Positions 44,647 through 52,891 of a stretch of DNA of 64,000 nucleotides are shown in pieces (the stretch's first letter is position 1; each line of letters starts with the position of its first letter). Below the pieces are notes generated by a model, which did not search any database, was not told the DNA's origin, and saw nothing but the letters and a program-made list of their open reading frames with translations. The position numbers and the translations under genes are program-made. Origin of the DNA: Acidimicrobiaceae bacterium (GTDB lineage: Bacteria; Actinomycetota; Acidimicrobiia; Acidimicrobiales; RAAP-2); NCBI GenBank assembly GCA_003161575.1, contig PMOE01000059.1, forward strand, positions 35,958 through 99,957. The letters are read 5' to 3'.

Positions 44647-45843
44647 TCAGCGCAGGGTGAGCTCGCGCCGGTAGACGCGTGCGGGGCCGAGCGCAGCTAC
44701 CCGGCCGGCCAGGGCCTCGAAGACGAGGGCGATCTCACTGTTCGCTTCGGCGACTGCCACCGGCACCCCTTCGTCGCCGCCCTGGCGCAACGACGGCACC
44801 AGCGGCACCTGACCGAGGAGCGGGACTCCGAGATCCTTCGCCAAGGACTCCCCGCCACCACGTCCGAACAACTCGTAGCGGGTGCCGTCGTCGCCGGTGA
44901 ACCAACTCATGTTCTCAATCACCCCGCGGACCGACAACTTGAGCTTGCGCGCGGCGAAAGCCGAACGTTGGGCCACCCGCTGGGCGGCGGGTTGGGGCGT
45001 GGTCACCACAACCACCTCGGCCCGGGGCATCACCTGGGCCAGCGACAGCGTCACGTCGCCGGTGCCGGGGGGCATGTCGACCAGCATGAAGTCCGGCTCA
45101 CCCCAGTAGGCGTCGGCCAGGAACTGCTCGATTGCCTTGTGCAACATCGGGCCCCGCCAGATGACGGGCTGGTCGTCGGGGACGAAGAAACCCATCGAGA
45201 GCACCCGGATCCCGTGCACCGCGGTCGGGATCACCATGTCACCGAGCACGATGGGATCGTGGTCGGCGCCCAGCATCTTTGGGACCGAGAAGCCGTAGAC
45301 ATCGGCGTCGAGCACCCCGACCCGGTGGCCCATCCGAGCGAGAGCCACCGCCAGGTTGACAGTGACCGAGGACTTTCCGACGCCGCCTTTGCCCGACGAG
45401 ATGCCGATCACCCGGGTGCTCGAACCGGGCTGGAGGAAGGCTGGGGACGATGACCCGCCGTGGCCCTGACCCCCGTGATCGTGACCGGCGTGATCGTGAC
45501 CGGCGTGATCGTGACCGGCGTGGTCCTCCCCGTCGCCACTCCCCGTCCCCTCCATGGACCGGCGCAGCCTGCTGCGCAGCGCGGCGCGCTCACCGTCGTC
45601 CATGACGGCGATCTCGATCGAGACCTCGTCGATACCCCGGACCGCGACGGCCGCGTCGTGCACCCGCTGACGCACCTCGTCTGCGGTGGGCCAGGCGGCG
45701 ACCGGCAGGGCCACCACGATGGCCGCCCGGTGCCGGCGCACCCGGGCGGAGCGCACCATGGACGTCTCGCCCAGGGCGAGGTCGAGCTCGGGGTCGACCA
45801 CCGCGGCCAAGACCTCGTCGAGTTGTGCGTACTCCGATGCCAT
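44647..45843 (-). CDS. mrp: Mrp/NBP35-family Fe-S carrier ATPase with His-rich linker
   Basis: P-loop NTPase of the ApbC/Nbp35 group, 398 aa. Residues 1-85 are a DUF59/MIP18 domain, 100-135 a His-Gly-Asp-rich linker with three GHDHA repeats, then deviant Walker A GISSGKGGVGKSSVTVNLA and DMPPGTGD. The CxxC that binds the Fe-S cluster in E. coli Mrp is replaced (ENMSWFTGDDGTRYELFG), as in other actinobacterial Mrp proteins I recall. Divergent from a SufR-like regulator and near a cysteine desulfurase, which fits Fe-S cluster biogenesis. Confidence 0.92.
   Translation of the reverse strand: MASEYAQLDEVLAAVVDPELDLALGETSMVRSARVRRHRAAIVVALPVAAWPTADEVRQRVHDAAVAVRGIDEVSIEIAVMDDGERAALRSRLRRSMEGTGSGDGEDHAGHDHAGHDHAGHDHGGQGHGGSSSPAFLQPGSSTRVIGISSGKGGVGKSSVTVNLAVALARMGHRVGVLDADVYGFSVPKMLGADHDPIVLGDMVIPTAVHGIRVLSMGFFVPDDQPVIWRGPMLHKAIEQFLADAYWGEPDFMLVDMPPGTGDVTLSLAQVMPRAEVVVVTTPQPAAQRVAQRSAFAARKLKLSVRGVIENMSWFTGDDGTRYELFGRGGGESLAKDLGVPLLGQVPLVPSLRQGGDEGVPVAVAEANSEIALVFEALAGRVAALGPARVYRRELTLR
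45474..45518 (-). repeat. 15-bp tandem repeat in mrp
   Basis: Three perfect 15-bp units (plus-strand form cgtgatcgtgaccgg) encode Gly-His-Asp-His-Ala repeats; degenerate units flank them. The product is a His-rich linker that could bind Zn, Ni or Fe. Confidence 0.9.
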
Positions 45844-45952
45844 CAGTTCCTCGGTTGCTCACGGGCACACGGACCGTCGGTGCCCCACCTCGTGCCTGGC
45901 GGCGCCCGGTACCCGACGATTGCTCAGGACGCTCGGACGCCGGTGCCCTCGG

Positions 45953-45958
45953 TAGACT
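45953..45958 (+). promoter_or_regulatory. -10 element of the sufR-like gene
   Basis: TAGACT lies exactly 7 nt before GTG 45966. No ribosome binding site precedes this GTG, so a leaderless transcript is likely. Confidence 0.5.
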
Positions 45959-45965
45959 ACCGACC

Positions 45966-46784
45966 GTGCGATCGGCCCCGAACGCTGGAAGGACGCCGGG
46001 AGCGCTCGCACCCGATGGGGCGCCCCCGCTCGACGGTCCAGTTGGTCCTTCCCGAGCGAACCCGGACGCGGAGCGCTCCGGTGCGGCCGACGACGGACGC
46101 TTTGCCGCAGCCGTCACCGCGGTCGCCGCCGCCTTCGGGGACCCGACCCGACGGGACATCTTCCTCTTCGTGCGGACCAACCCGGCGGTCACCGTCAGCG
46201 AGGTGGCGACCGCCTTCTCCCTTCACCCCAACGTCGCCCGCCACCATCTCGAGCGCCTGGTGGCCGGAGGCTACGTGGAGGTGGAAGCCGGGCGCCCGAA
46301 GGGTGCCGGCCGGCCGTCGAAGCGCTATCTCGCCGCCAAAGAAGAGCTGACCATCGGGCTGCTCAACCGGCGCGACGACCTGCTGGTGCTGTTGTTGCGC
46401 GAGGCGATGGAGCTGCTCGGGCCCGAAGCGGCCGAGCAGATGGCCGCCAAGGTGGGCGAGCAGTACGGGCGCGACCTCGCCCAACGGATGTCCCCGACCG
46501 AAGGCCAACGCTCGGTGCGAGCCGCCATGCACGCCATCGCTGAGACCTTGACCGCACACGGCTTCGCCGCCCACGCCGAGGACCACGGCACGACGACGTC
46601 GGTGGTGGCCGAGCAGTGCCCCTTCGGTGACGCGGCGACCACAAACCCTGTTCTATGCGCCGTCGACCGGGGGATGGTGAGCGGGCTTCTGTGGGGGCTC
46701 TGCGGCGAGACGCCGGAGGGCTCGATGCCCGTCGTGCTGTCCTCGAGGGCGCGGGGCGACGACGCCTGCACCGCCCAGGCCTGA
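45966..46784 (+). CDS. SufR-like DNA-binding regulator
   Basis: A 272-aa winged-helix regulator. After a Gly/Pro-rich N-terminus the helix-turn-helix is FGDPTRRDIFLFVRTNPAVTVSEVATAF...NVARHHLERLV. The C-terminal sensor region has cysteines spaced EQCPFG-x8-LCAVDRGMVSGLLWGLCG, like the cluster-binding end of SufR (Rv1460 type) and related ArsR/DeoR proteins. It lies 13 nt before a cysteine desulfurase gene, supporting an Fe-S-sensing role. GTG 45966 was chosen from the leaderless -10; the frame is open 47 codons further upstream. Confidence 0.8.
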   Translation: MRSAPNAGRTPGALAPDGAPPLDGPVGPSRANPDAERSGAADDGRFAAAVTAVAAAFGDPTRRDIFLFVRTNPAVTVSEVATAFSLHPNVARHHLERLVAGGYVEVEAGRPKGAGRPSKRYLAAKEELTIGLLNRRDDLLVLLLREAMELLGPEAAEQMAAKVGEQYGRDLAQRMSPTEGQRSVRAAMHAIAETLTAHGFAAHAEDHGTTTSVVAEQCPFGDAATTNPVLCAVDRGMVSGLLWGLCGETPEGSMPVVLSSRARGDDACTAQA

Positions 46785-46797
46785 ACCAACCCCGCCT

Positions 46798-47946
46798 GTG
46801 GGCCGTCACTACCTCGATCACGCCTCGACAGCTCCGCCGCGCCCCGAGGTGGCCGACGCCGTCCGGGCCTGGCTCTTTGGCCCGTGGGCGGACCCCGGGC
46901 GGGTGCACGAAGAGGGTCGCCACGTCCGCGCCGCCGTCGAAGGGGCACGCGAAGAGGTGGCGGCCCTGCTCAGTGTGCGCCCCCGCCAGATCATCTTCAC
47001 CTCGGGGGGGACCGAGGCGGCCAACGCAGCGGCCTGGGGGGCGGCCCGGGCCCAGCCGGGCTCGGCCATCATCTGCGCCGAGGTCGAGCACTCAGCAGTG
47101 CGCGAATCTTCCGAGCGGTTGGCCCCGACGATCCCCGTCGCCGTCGACCGCCACGGCCGCATCGATCCGGCGGCCGTGGCGGGCGCACTCGAGTCGTTGG
47201 CGGAGCGACCGCCGGCGCTCGTGCACTGCCAGTGGGCCAACCACGAGGTGGGCACCCTCCAGCCGGTGGCCGAGATCGCCGAGCTGTGCGCGAGGGCGGG
47301 GGTGCCCCTCCACGTCGATGCCGCGGCCGCGGCCGGTCACGTGGACCTCGACCTCTCCGAACTCGACGCCGATCTGGTGTCGGTGAGCGGCCACAAATTC
47401 GGCGCCCCGCCCGGGACCGGTGCACTCGTGGTGCGACGCGGCTCGCGCGTCGAACCGTTCATCGTCGGCGGCCAACAGGAAAGGGCCCGGCGCGGCGGCC
47501 TCGAGAACGTGCCGGGGATCCTCGGCCTCGGGGCGGCCGCCGCCACCCTTTCGGCCAACGCGGGCACGGCGCTGCGGCGAGAGGCCGATACGGCTCGGGG
47601 ACAGATCGCCCGCCTGGTGACCGCCGCCCTCCGCACCGCCGGCGTGTCGGTGGTTGGTGACCCCGATCCCGACCACCGGCTTCCCCACATGGTCTGTCTC
47701 GGAGTGGCCGGGGTGGAGGCCGAACCGGTCTTGCTCGGCCTCGACCGGGCCGGCATCGCCGCCCACTCGGGTTCGGCCTGCTCGTCTGAGTCCCTCGAGC
47801 CCTCACCGGTGCTGGCCGCCATGGGGGTCGACCCGAGCCGGTCCCTGCGGCTGTCGGTCGGGTGGTCGACCACCGAGGACGATGTGACGGCCTTCGCCGG
47901 GGTCTTCGACTCGGTGGTGGCCGACTTGCGCGCCCTCAGCTCGTAG
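46798..47946 (+). CDS. Cysteine desulfurase (NifS/IscS-like)
   Basis: PLP enzyme mobilising sulfur from cysteine, 382 aa. YLDHASTAPPRPEV is the N-terminal signature, the PLP lysine is in SVSGHKFGAPPG (K200), and the persulfide cysteine in HSGSACSSE (C328). Two usually conserved spots differ: the PLP-contacting Gln of DAAQ is Ala (VDAAAAAGH), and the RSGT-type loop is RRGGLEN. It is co-transcribed with the SufR-like regulator. In many actinobacteria such a gene precedes mnmA; here the next gene is on the other strand. Confidence 0.88.
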   Translation: MGRHYLDHASTAPPRPEVADAVRAWLFGPWADPGRVHEEGRHVRAAVEGAREEVAALLSVRPRQIIFTSGGTEAANAAAWGAARAQPGSAIICAEVEHSAVRESSERLAPTIPVAVDRHGRIDPAAVAGALESLAERPPALVHCQWANHEVGTLQPVAEIAELCARAGVPLHVDAAAAAGHVDLDLSELDADLVSVSGHKFGAPPGTGALVVRRGSRVEPFIVGGQQERARRGGLENVPGILGLGAAAATLSANAGTALRREADTARGQIARLVTAALRTAGVSVVGDPDPDHRLPHMVCLGVAGVEAEPVLLGLDRAGIAAHSGSACSSESLEPSPVLAAMGVDPSRSLRLSVGWSTTEDDVTAFAGVFDSVVADLRALSS

Positions 47947-47957
47947 GGGTCCGTCGA

Positions 47958-47973
47958 CCGCGCGCACGCGCGG
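47958..47973. terminator. Hairpin between convergent desulfurase and ccmI genes
   Basis: CCGCGC-GCAC-GCGCGG forms a 6-bp GC stem with a 4-nt loop in the 38-nt gap between convergent genes and could stop transcription from both sides. Confidence 0.5.
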
Positions 47974-47984
47974 GGAGATCCGAC

Positions 47985-48851
47985 TCAGCCCCCTGGTGCT
48001 GCGACGCCCTTGGGCAGCGGCTGGTGCACCTGGGTGAAGGCGTTCTCGATGAACGGTGCCGCGGACGTCACCAGCTGGGCCGGCGGATGGTCGGCCAGAA
48101 ACAGCCGGTACTGGGTCACCGCGGCGGTCGGATCGTGGTCGCCCTGCAGCTCGATGGTCCCGAGGAAGAGGTGGCCGGCGTAGAAGGTCGGGGCCACGGT
48201 CACCGACCGGTCAACCGAGGCCCGTCCGTCGGCCATCAACGAGGTGTCATTGCTCGACTGGCCCGCCTCCCATTCGAGCCAACCCGACTCGGCCAGTGCT
48301 TCGGGCCGGGTCGGGTCCTCGGTCAGGATCTGGTGGTAGAGCTTCAAGGCGTTGACGATCTTGTTCTGTTGCACGAGGACGGTCGCCTGCTCGAGCTGGC
48401 GATCGACCAGTTGGTCGCCGTTGACGGTGACGCCACCCGTCGGGGTCTGCCCGGGCAATCGGGGCGCCGCCAGGTGGACGAGGAGGAGGACGCCTCCGGC
48501 CAGCAGGGCCAGCACCCCCACAACGCCCAGCGCGGTACGCCCTCGAGGTCGTCGCGCCCTTTGCTCGAGGGGTTCGGGCCCACCGTCGGCCGGTGCGCCG
48601 TTCGTCGCGGCGACGGTGGTCACCGGCGGGTGCGGCTCGTCGGCATCGAAGGCGGCGAGGGCCTCGGTCACCGTCGCCAGCCGGGCTCGATCGCGCCGCA
48701 TGAGGACCTCGTGGTCCGAATCGTCCATGTCCCCGGCCTCGTGCTCGCTCGCCGCGTCGTCGAGGGACCGCTGCAAGAACTCCCGTTCGTCCTCCAAGTG
48801 CCAACGCTCGTCGCGCTCTTCGGCGCTCCGCTGCTGCTCGGTGTCGTTCAC
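47985..48851 (-). CDS. ccmI: Cytochrome c maturation protein CcmI-like (TPR)
   Basis: A 288-aa membrane protein that presumably presents apocytochrome c to the heme ligation complex. A long cytoplasmic N-terminus with the CcmI-like stretch EREFLQRSLDDAASEHEAGDMD is followed by one membrane segment (TALGVVGVLALLAGGVLLLVHLA, about 106-128) and a TPR-like periplasmic-side domain (LVDRQLEQATVLVQQNKIVNALKLYHQIL...PEALAESGWLEWE). Its GTG start overlaps the ccmH stop by 4 nt. Last gene of the ccm operon. Divergent from Gram-negative CcmI, so assignment rests partly on position. Confidence 0.8.
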   Translation of the reverse strand: MNDTEQQRSAEERDERWHLEDEREFLQRSLDDAASEHEAGDMDDSDHEVLMRRDRARLATVTEALAAFDADEPHPPVTTVAATNGAPADGGPEPLEQRARRPRGRTALGVVGVLALLAGGVLLLVHLAAPRLPGQTPTGGVTVNGDQLVDRQLEQATVLVQQNKIVNALKLYHQILTEDPTRPEALAESGWLEWEAGQSSNDTSLMADGRASVDRSVTVAPTFYAGHLFLGTIELQGDHDPTAAVTQYRLFLADHPPAQLVTSAAPFIENAFTQVHQPLPKGVAAPGG

Positions 48852-49327
48852 GACCCCTGCGCTCTCAGCCGCTCGAACTCTTTGGCACGCCGCCAGAACA
48901 CGACGCCGAGGACACCGAGAGCGCCCGCCCCGGCCACGGCCGGGATGATCCAGACCAACGCGGTGAGCCCGCTGTCGGGTGGGCGCAGCAAGATGGTGGG
49001 TCCGAACTGGGCCACCAGCGCCGATTCGATCTGCCCGTCACTGCTCCCGGCCGCTTCCATGCGTTGCACCTCGTGGCGGACGGCGATGGCGGCCGACGCC
49101 GAAGACTGGGCCACCGACAGGTCCGCGCAGCTCGGGCAACGGATCTGCGTGTCGAGGGCGGCCGCCCGTTCGGCGGGGCTCCGATGGACGCTCGAGCCGA
49201 CGCCGCTGCCGATCACCAGCGCGACGGCGAGCACCACCGCCAGGCGCAGGAGACCCCGCCAGGGACCGGACCGGAGCGGGGCGGGTGACCCCCGTTCGGC
49301 CACCGCCTCGCCGGCCACCTCACCCAC
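48848..49327 (-). CDS. ccmH: Cytochrome c maturation protein CcmH
   Basis: Thiol-disulfide component that keeps the apocytochrome CxxCH reduced, 159 aa. A signal-anchor (LLRLAVVLAVALVIGSGVG) precedes the conserved redox motif RCPSCADLSVAQSSA (family form LRCxxCQNQSIADS), then the three-helix region and a C-terminal membrane anchor (LVWIIPAVAGAGALGVLGVVF). Overlaps ccmG by 8 nt and ccmI by 4 nt. Confidence 0.92.
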   Translation of the reverse strand: MGEVAGEAVAERGSPAPLRSGPWRGLLRLAVVLAVALVIGSGVGSSVHRSPAERAAALDTQIRCPSCADLSVAQSSASAAIAVRHEVQRMEAAGSSDGQIESALVAQFGPTILLRPPDSGLTALVWIIPAVAGAGALGVLGVVFWRRAKEFERLRAQGS

Positions 49328-49982
49328 CGTGGTGCCGGGCGACGGCCAGCATGCTGTCGAGCTGGGACACCTTCGCCGGTCCGGCCCACACCCCGACGAT
49401 GCGCCCCGACGGGTTGACGAGGAAGGTCATGGGCGGCGATTCGACGCCGTAGGCGTTGGCCGTGGCGCCGTCGTTATCGGGCACGGTCGGCCACTGCGCG
49501 CCCCAACGGGTCACGAACTGGCGCGCCGCGGCGTCCGAGTCGTTGAACACGACGCCCAGGACCCGGGCCCCGGTTGGCGAACGCTGTTGCTCAAAATTGA
49601 AGGCGACCAGGTTCGGCTCCTCGGCCACACACGGAGGACACCAGCTGGCGAAGAAGTTCACGTACACGTACCGGCCCCGGTAGGACGCGAGCGATACCGA
49701 CGTGCCGTCGAAGGACGTCCCCGACACCGCCGGGGCGCGCTGGCCGACCAGGGGGCTCGCCACCTGGCTCGCCTGGTACGAAGGACGGGTGGCGGCCACG
49801 ACGGCCACGGCCACCAACAGCACCAGCACCGTGCCGGCGATCCAGCGCGCCGGGTGCCGTCGCCGGCGGGCCGGCCCATTTCGAATGGGACCGGTCGGTG
49901 ACGGTCCGGACGGTGCGCGTGGAACCCCCGGTGGCCCCGCGGCGGGCGATCCGGCCGCCGGCTCGAGCCCGGTCGTACTCAC
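49320..49982 (-). CDS. ccmG: Thioredoxin-like CcmG/ResA protein
   Basis: Membrane-anchored thioredoxin-fold reductant for cytochrome c maturation, 220 aa. A Pro-rich cytoplasmic tail, a membrane segment (WIAGTVLVLLVAVAVVAATR, about 47-66) and the thioredoxin domain with FFASWCPPCVAEEPNL. The cis-proline region is VESPPMTFLVNPSGRIVG. GTG start overlaps the ccmF stop. Electrons probably come from the CcdA homologue upstream in the locus. Confidence 0.92.
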   Translation of the reverse strand: MSTTGLEPAAGSPAAGPPGVPRAPSGPSPTGPIRNGPARRRRHPARWIAGTVLVLLVAVAVVAATRPSYQASQVASPLVGQRAPAVSGTSFDGTSVSLASYRGRYVYVNFFASWCPPCVAEEPNLVAFNFEQQRSPTGARVLGVVFNDSDAAARQFVTRWGAQWPTVPDNDGATANAYGVESPPMTFLVNPSGRIVGVWAGPAKVSQLDSMLAVARHHGG

Positions 49983-52147
49983 GGGGCCTCGGTCCCGACC
50001 GGCTCGGCGTGGCCCGCGCCCACCGGAGCGGGACTCTCGGTCTCGGCCACCGGGTCACGGTCGCGGGCCACCACGCGAACCGCGGTGCCGGCATTCGGCT
50101 CAACGTCGGGTCCGCCCGGGCCGCCGGCGGTGGTCGTCGCCGGTGCGGGTCCCGAGACCGGGTCGGTCGGGCGCCGTCGGCCCCCCGGCAGGAGGGCCAG
50201 CAGGCCGCCGACGCCAATCAGGAGTCCGCCGGCCCACAACCAGGCGACCAACGGCTCGACCACCACGCCGGCGCCGATGGCGTTGGCCGGAAGGTCCGGG
50301 ATGAGCTGCGCGCCCGATGCCGGACCGGTCCCCCCGATCGAGTCGAAGGTCAGGTACACGTCACCGAAGACCGACGAGTCGATGGCCGGGGTGCCGACAA
50401 CTTCTGAGTTCGCCCCCCCGTACTGGCTCACCGCCGGGAAGAACAGACCGCCCCCGTCCACCTTGATCGCCGCTTCGGTGGCCCGTCGCTGGGCCGTGTT
50501 GACCGTGCGGGTGCCCTCGTAGACAAAGGTGTGCCCGTCGAAGTGCACGACGGTCCCGAGAGGCAGGGCCAGTTCGGTGCGCTGGATGAAAGAGGTGGCG
50601 GCCACCAGGCCGACGGCGAACACGACCACGCCGAGGTGCACCACCATCCCGCCGTTGGTCCGGCCGACCAGGCCCCGCCAGGCCCCCGAGCCGTGATGGC
50701 GGCTGGCCCGCACCGAGAGCACCAGGGAGCGACCGGCCGAGGAGGCGGCGAAGGCACCGAGACCGAACCCGATGAGCGGGGCCAACCCACGAACTCCGGC
50801 GACCACGCAGACGACAACGGTCAGCACCCCGATCCAGGCGGGGATCCGCAGGCGCTCCCACAGCACCCCGCCGTCCACCTTGCGCCAACTGAGGGCGGGT
50901 GCGACGGACATCAAGAAGAGCAGCCCGAGACCGACGGGCACGGCGATGGTGTTGAAGTAGGGCGCGCCGACGGTCACCTGCTGGTTCTTCAACGCTTCGT
51001 AGAGGAGCGGGAAGAGCGTGCCCAACAGGACCACGAAGGCGAATCCGACGAAGAGGAGGTTGTTGAGCAAGAACGCGCCCTCGCGTCCGAGCGGCGCGTC
51101 GATGCCACCCGGTGAGCGCAGCCGGTCGCCGCGCCAGGCGATGAGGCCGAAGCCCACGAAGACGACTACGAGGAAGAACCCGATCAACAGCGGCCCGAGG
51201 CTCGACTCGGAGAAGGCGTGCACCGACTGGATCACCCCCGAACGGGTGAGGAAGGTCCCGAGGATGGTGAGGGCGAAGGTGGCGACCGACAGCGACAGGT
51301 TCCACACCCGCAACAGGCCCCGTCGTTCTTGGACGAGGACCGAGTGCAGATACGCGGTGCCACAGAGCCACGGCATCAGGGCCGCGTTCTCAACCGGATC
51401 CCACCCCCAGAAGCCGCCCCACCCGAGCACCTGGTAGGACCACCAGGCGCCGAGCACGATGCCGACCGACAGAAACGTCCACGACAACAGCGTCCACCGT
51501 CGGGTCTCGACGAGCCAACGGTCGCCTACCCGGCCGGTCGCCAGCATCGCGATGGCAAAGGCAAAAGGCACGGTGAAGCCGACGAAGCCCAAGTAGAGCA
51601 ACGGCGGGTGGATGGCGACGAGGGGGTTGTCTTGGAGGAGGGCATTCGGCCCCGCCCCATGGAGCGGCGCGCTCCCCGACACCGTGGTGAACGGGTTCGC
51701 CGGACCCAGCATCAATCCGAAGAAGAAGGCCGAGACGGCGTACATGACCAGCGTCGCCCAGGCGACCACCGGATCTCTCGCCTGGGTGCGGTAGCGCCAG
51801 ACCAAGATGGTCGCGAACAGCGCCAGGGCGAAACCCCAGAGCAGGATCGAGCCCGCCAACGCCGACCACAGGCCGGTGATCGAGTAGAGCAACGGGGTGG
51901 CCCGGGCGTTGTTGTCGGCCACAAAGACGAGCGCGAAATCGTGAGTAATCAGCGCGTGCTCCATGGCGCCAACCGCCACCAGCGCGCCGAGGAGGAGGAC
52001 CGGGGCGAAGAACCGTCCGTCGAGAACGGGGGCGGCGGTCTTGCCCCGAGCTCGGTTGAAAAGCGACACTGCGATGACGACCACGCCGACGACGGCGGCG
52101 GCGAAACCCAGCCAGACGCCGATCTGACCGAGGACAGAGTTCAGCAT
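49979..52147 (-). CDS. ccmF: Cytochrome c heme lyase CcmF
   Basis: Integral-membrane heme lyase attaching heme b to apocytochrome c, 722 aa with about 14-15 membrane segments. The heme-handling WWD motif reads GWGGFWGWDPVENA, and conserved histidine regions include AIHPPLLYLGFVGF. A periplasmic-side C-terminal domain follows, then a polar tail of about 70 residues rich in Pro and Thr. ATG 52147 begins the first helix (LGQIGVWLGFAAAVVGVVVI); the frame upstream is not protein-like. It lies 58 nt behind ccmE. Confidence 0.95.
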   Translation of the reverse strand: MLNSVLGQIGVWLGFAAAVVGVVVIAVSLFNRARGKTAAPVLDGRFFAPVLLLGALVAVGAMEHALITHDFALVFVADNNARATPLLYSITGLWSALAGSILLWGFALALFATILVWRYRTQARDPVVAWATLVMYAVSAFFFGLMLGPANPFTTVSGSAPLHGAGPNALLQDNPLVAIHPPLLYLGFVGFTVPFAFAIAMLATGRVGDRWLVETRRWTLLSWTFLSVGIVLGAWWSYQVLGWGGFWGWDPVENAALMPWLCGTAYLHSVLVQERRGLLRVWNLSLSVATFALTILGTFLTRSGVIQSVHAFSESSLGPLLIGFFLVVVFVGFGLIAWRGDRLRSPGGIDAPLGREGAFLLNNLLFVGFAFVVLLGTLFPLLYEALKNQQVTVGAPYFNTIAVPVGLGLLFLMSVAPALSWRKVDGGVLWERLRIPAWIGVLTVVVCVVAGVRGLAPLIGFGLGAFAASSAGRSLVLSVRASRHHGSGAWRGLVGRTNGGMVVHLGVVVFAVGLVAATSFIQRTELALPLGTVVHFDGHTFVYEGTRTVNTAQRRATEAAIKVDGGGLFFPAVSQYGGANSEVVGTPAIDSSVFGDVYLTFDSIGGTGPASGAQLIPDLPANAIGAGVVVEPLVAWLWAGGLLIGVGGLLALLPGGRRRPTDPVSGPAPATTTAGGPGGPDVEPNAGTAVRVVARDRDPVAETESPAPVGAGHAEPVGTEAP

Positions 52148-52205
52148 CGGGCGGCGCCGCTCGATCGTCGGACGACAGCACCGGTGCCCCGCACTCCGGG
52201 CACGC

Positions 52206-52688
52206 TCAGCGCACCGATCCGTTCTTTGCCCGCACCCGACCCGGATACGTGGCGATGTAGTTGGCCGAGTGCTTGACCAGGATCTGGTCGGACACGAACA
52301 CATCGGAGGCGCTCGAGGCGAAGTGCCCCACCACCACGACGGGGATGTCGGGCTGGAAGAGCTGCGGCGGGGACCCGGTGTTGTCGACCCGAACGCTCTG
52401 GCTGCCCTCGGCCACCATGAAGTCCGCCCCCAGGTCGGTGCGCTCGATGCTGCCCGGAACGACCGTGCCCTCGAGGCGGAGGTTCGACGTCCCGAGGGTG
52501 GACTTCGCGGCCAGGGCCTGGCTGACCGTGTCGAAGTAGTCGAGCGAGCTGCCGAGACCTTCGACCAAGAGGAAGATCAGGGCGCAGCCGAGCACCGCGA
52601 AGACCACGACAATGCGGCGCCGGTGGCGGGGTCGCTGGCGGGGTCGGGGTGCCGGTGCGCGGACCGGAGCCTCGGCCGTCTCGGTCAT
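52206..52688 (-). CDS. ccmE: Heme chaperone CcmE
   Basis: Periplasm-side heme chaperone of System I, 160 aa. A basic N-terminus, a membrane anchor (RIVVVFAVLGCALIFLLVEGL) and the OB-fold: LRLEGTVVPGSIER, VVVVGHF, then VSDQILVKHSANY. That histidine with Tyr four residues on is the covalent heme-binding HxxxY of classical CcmE, not the CxxxY variant. Overlaps ccmD by 4 nt. Confidence 0.93.
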   Translation of the reverse strand: MTETAEAPVRAPAPRPRQRPRHRRRIVVVFAVLGCALIFLLVEGLGSSLDYFDTVSQALAAKSTLGTSNLRLEGTVVPGSIERTDLGADFMVAEGSQSVRVDNTGSPPQLFQPDIPVVVVGHFASSASDVFVSDQILVKHSANYIATYPGRVRAKNGSVR

Positions 52689-52891
52689 CTCGAGCCCAAC
52701 TGCTCGTCGGCCCCCGACGCCCCCTCGGGGACCGGTACTCCCGAAACCGTCACTCCGGGAACCGGCGCCTCAAGATCGCGCTCGGCCACGAGCAGGGCGC
52801 GCTCGCCCCGGCGGCGGCGGACGATCAGGCTCAGCGCATAGACGAAGAGAACACTGAGGGCGATGATGTAACCGGCGTCGACGTACCTCAT
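52685..52891 (-). CDS. ccmD: CcmD-like small membrane protein
   Basis: A 68-aa protein with one membrane segment at the N-terminus (YIIALSVLFVYALSLIV) followed by RRRRGERALL, the charge pattern of CcmD, which stabilises release of heme-loaded CcmE. The C-terminal 35 residues are a flexible Pro/Gly/Glu tail. Overlaps ccmC and ccmE by 4 nt each. Confidence 0.85.
   Translation of the reverse strand: MRYVDAGYIIALSVLFVYALSLIVRRRRGERALLVAERDLEAPVPGVTVSGVPVPEGASGADEQLGSR

Noticed and set aside
45474-45518. Regular repeats as a CRISPR-like array
   Set aside because: Units are contiguous 15-bp in-frame repeats without spacers, inside the mrp coding sequence. No other array-like structure was seen in the window.
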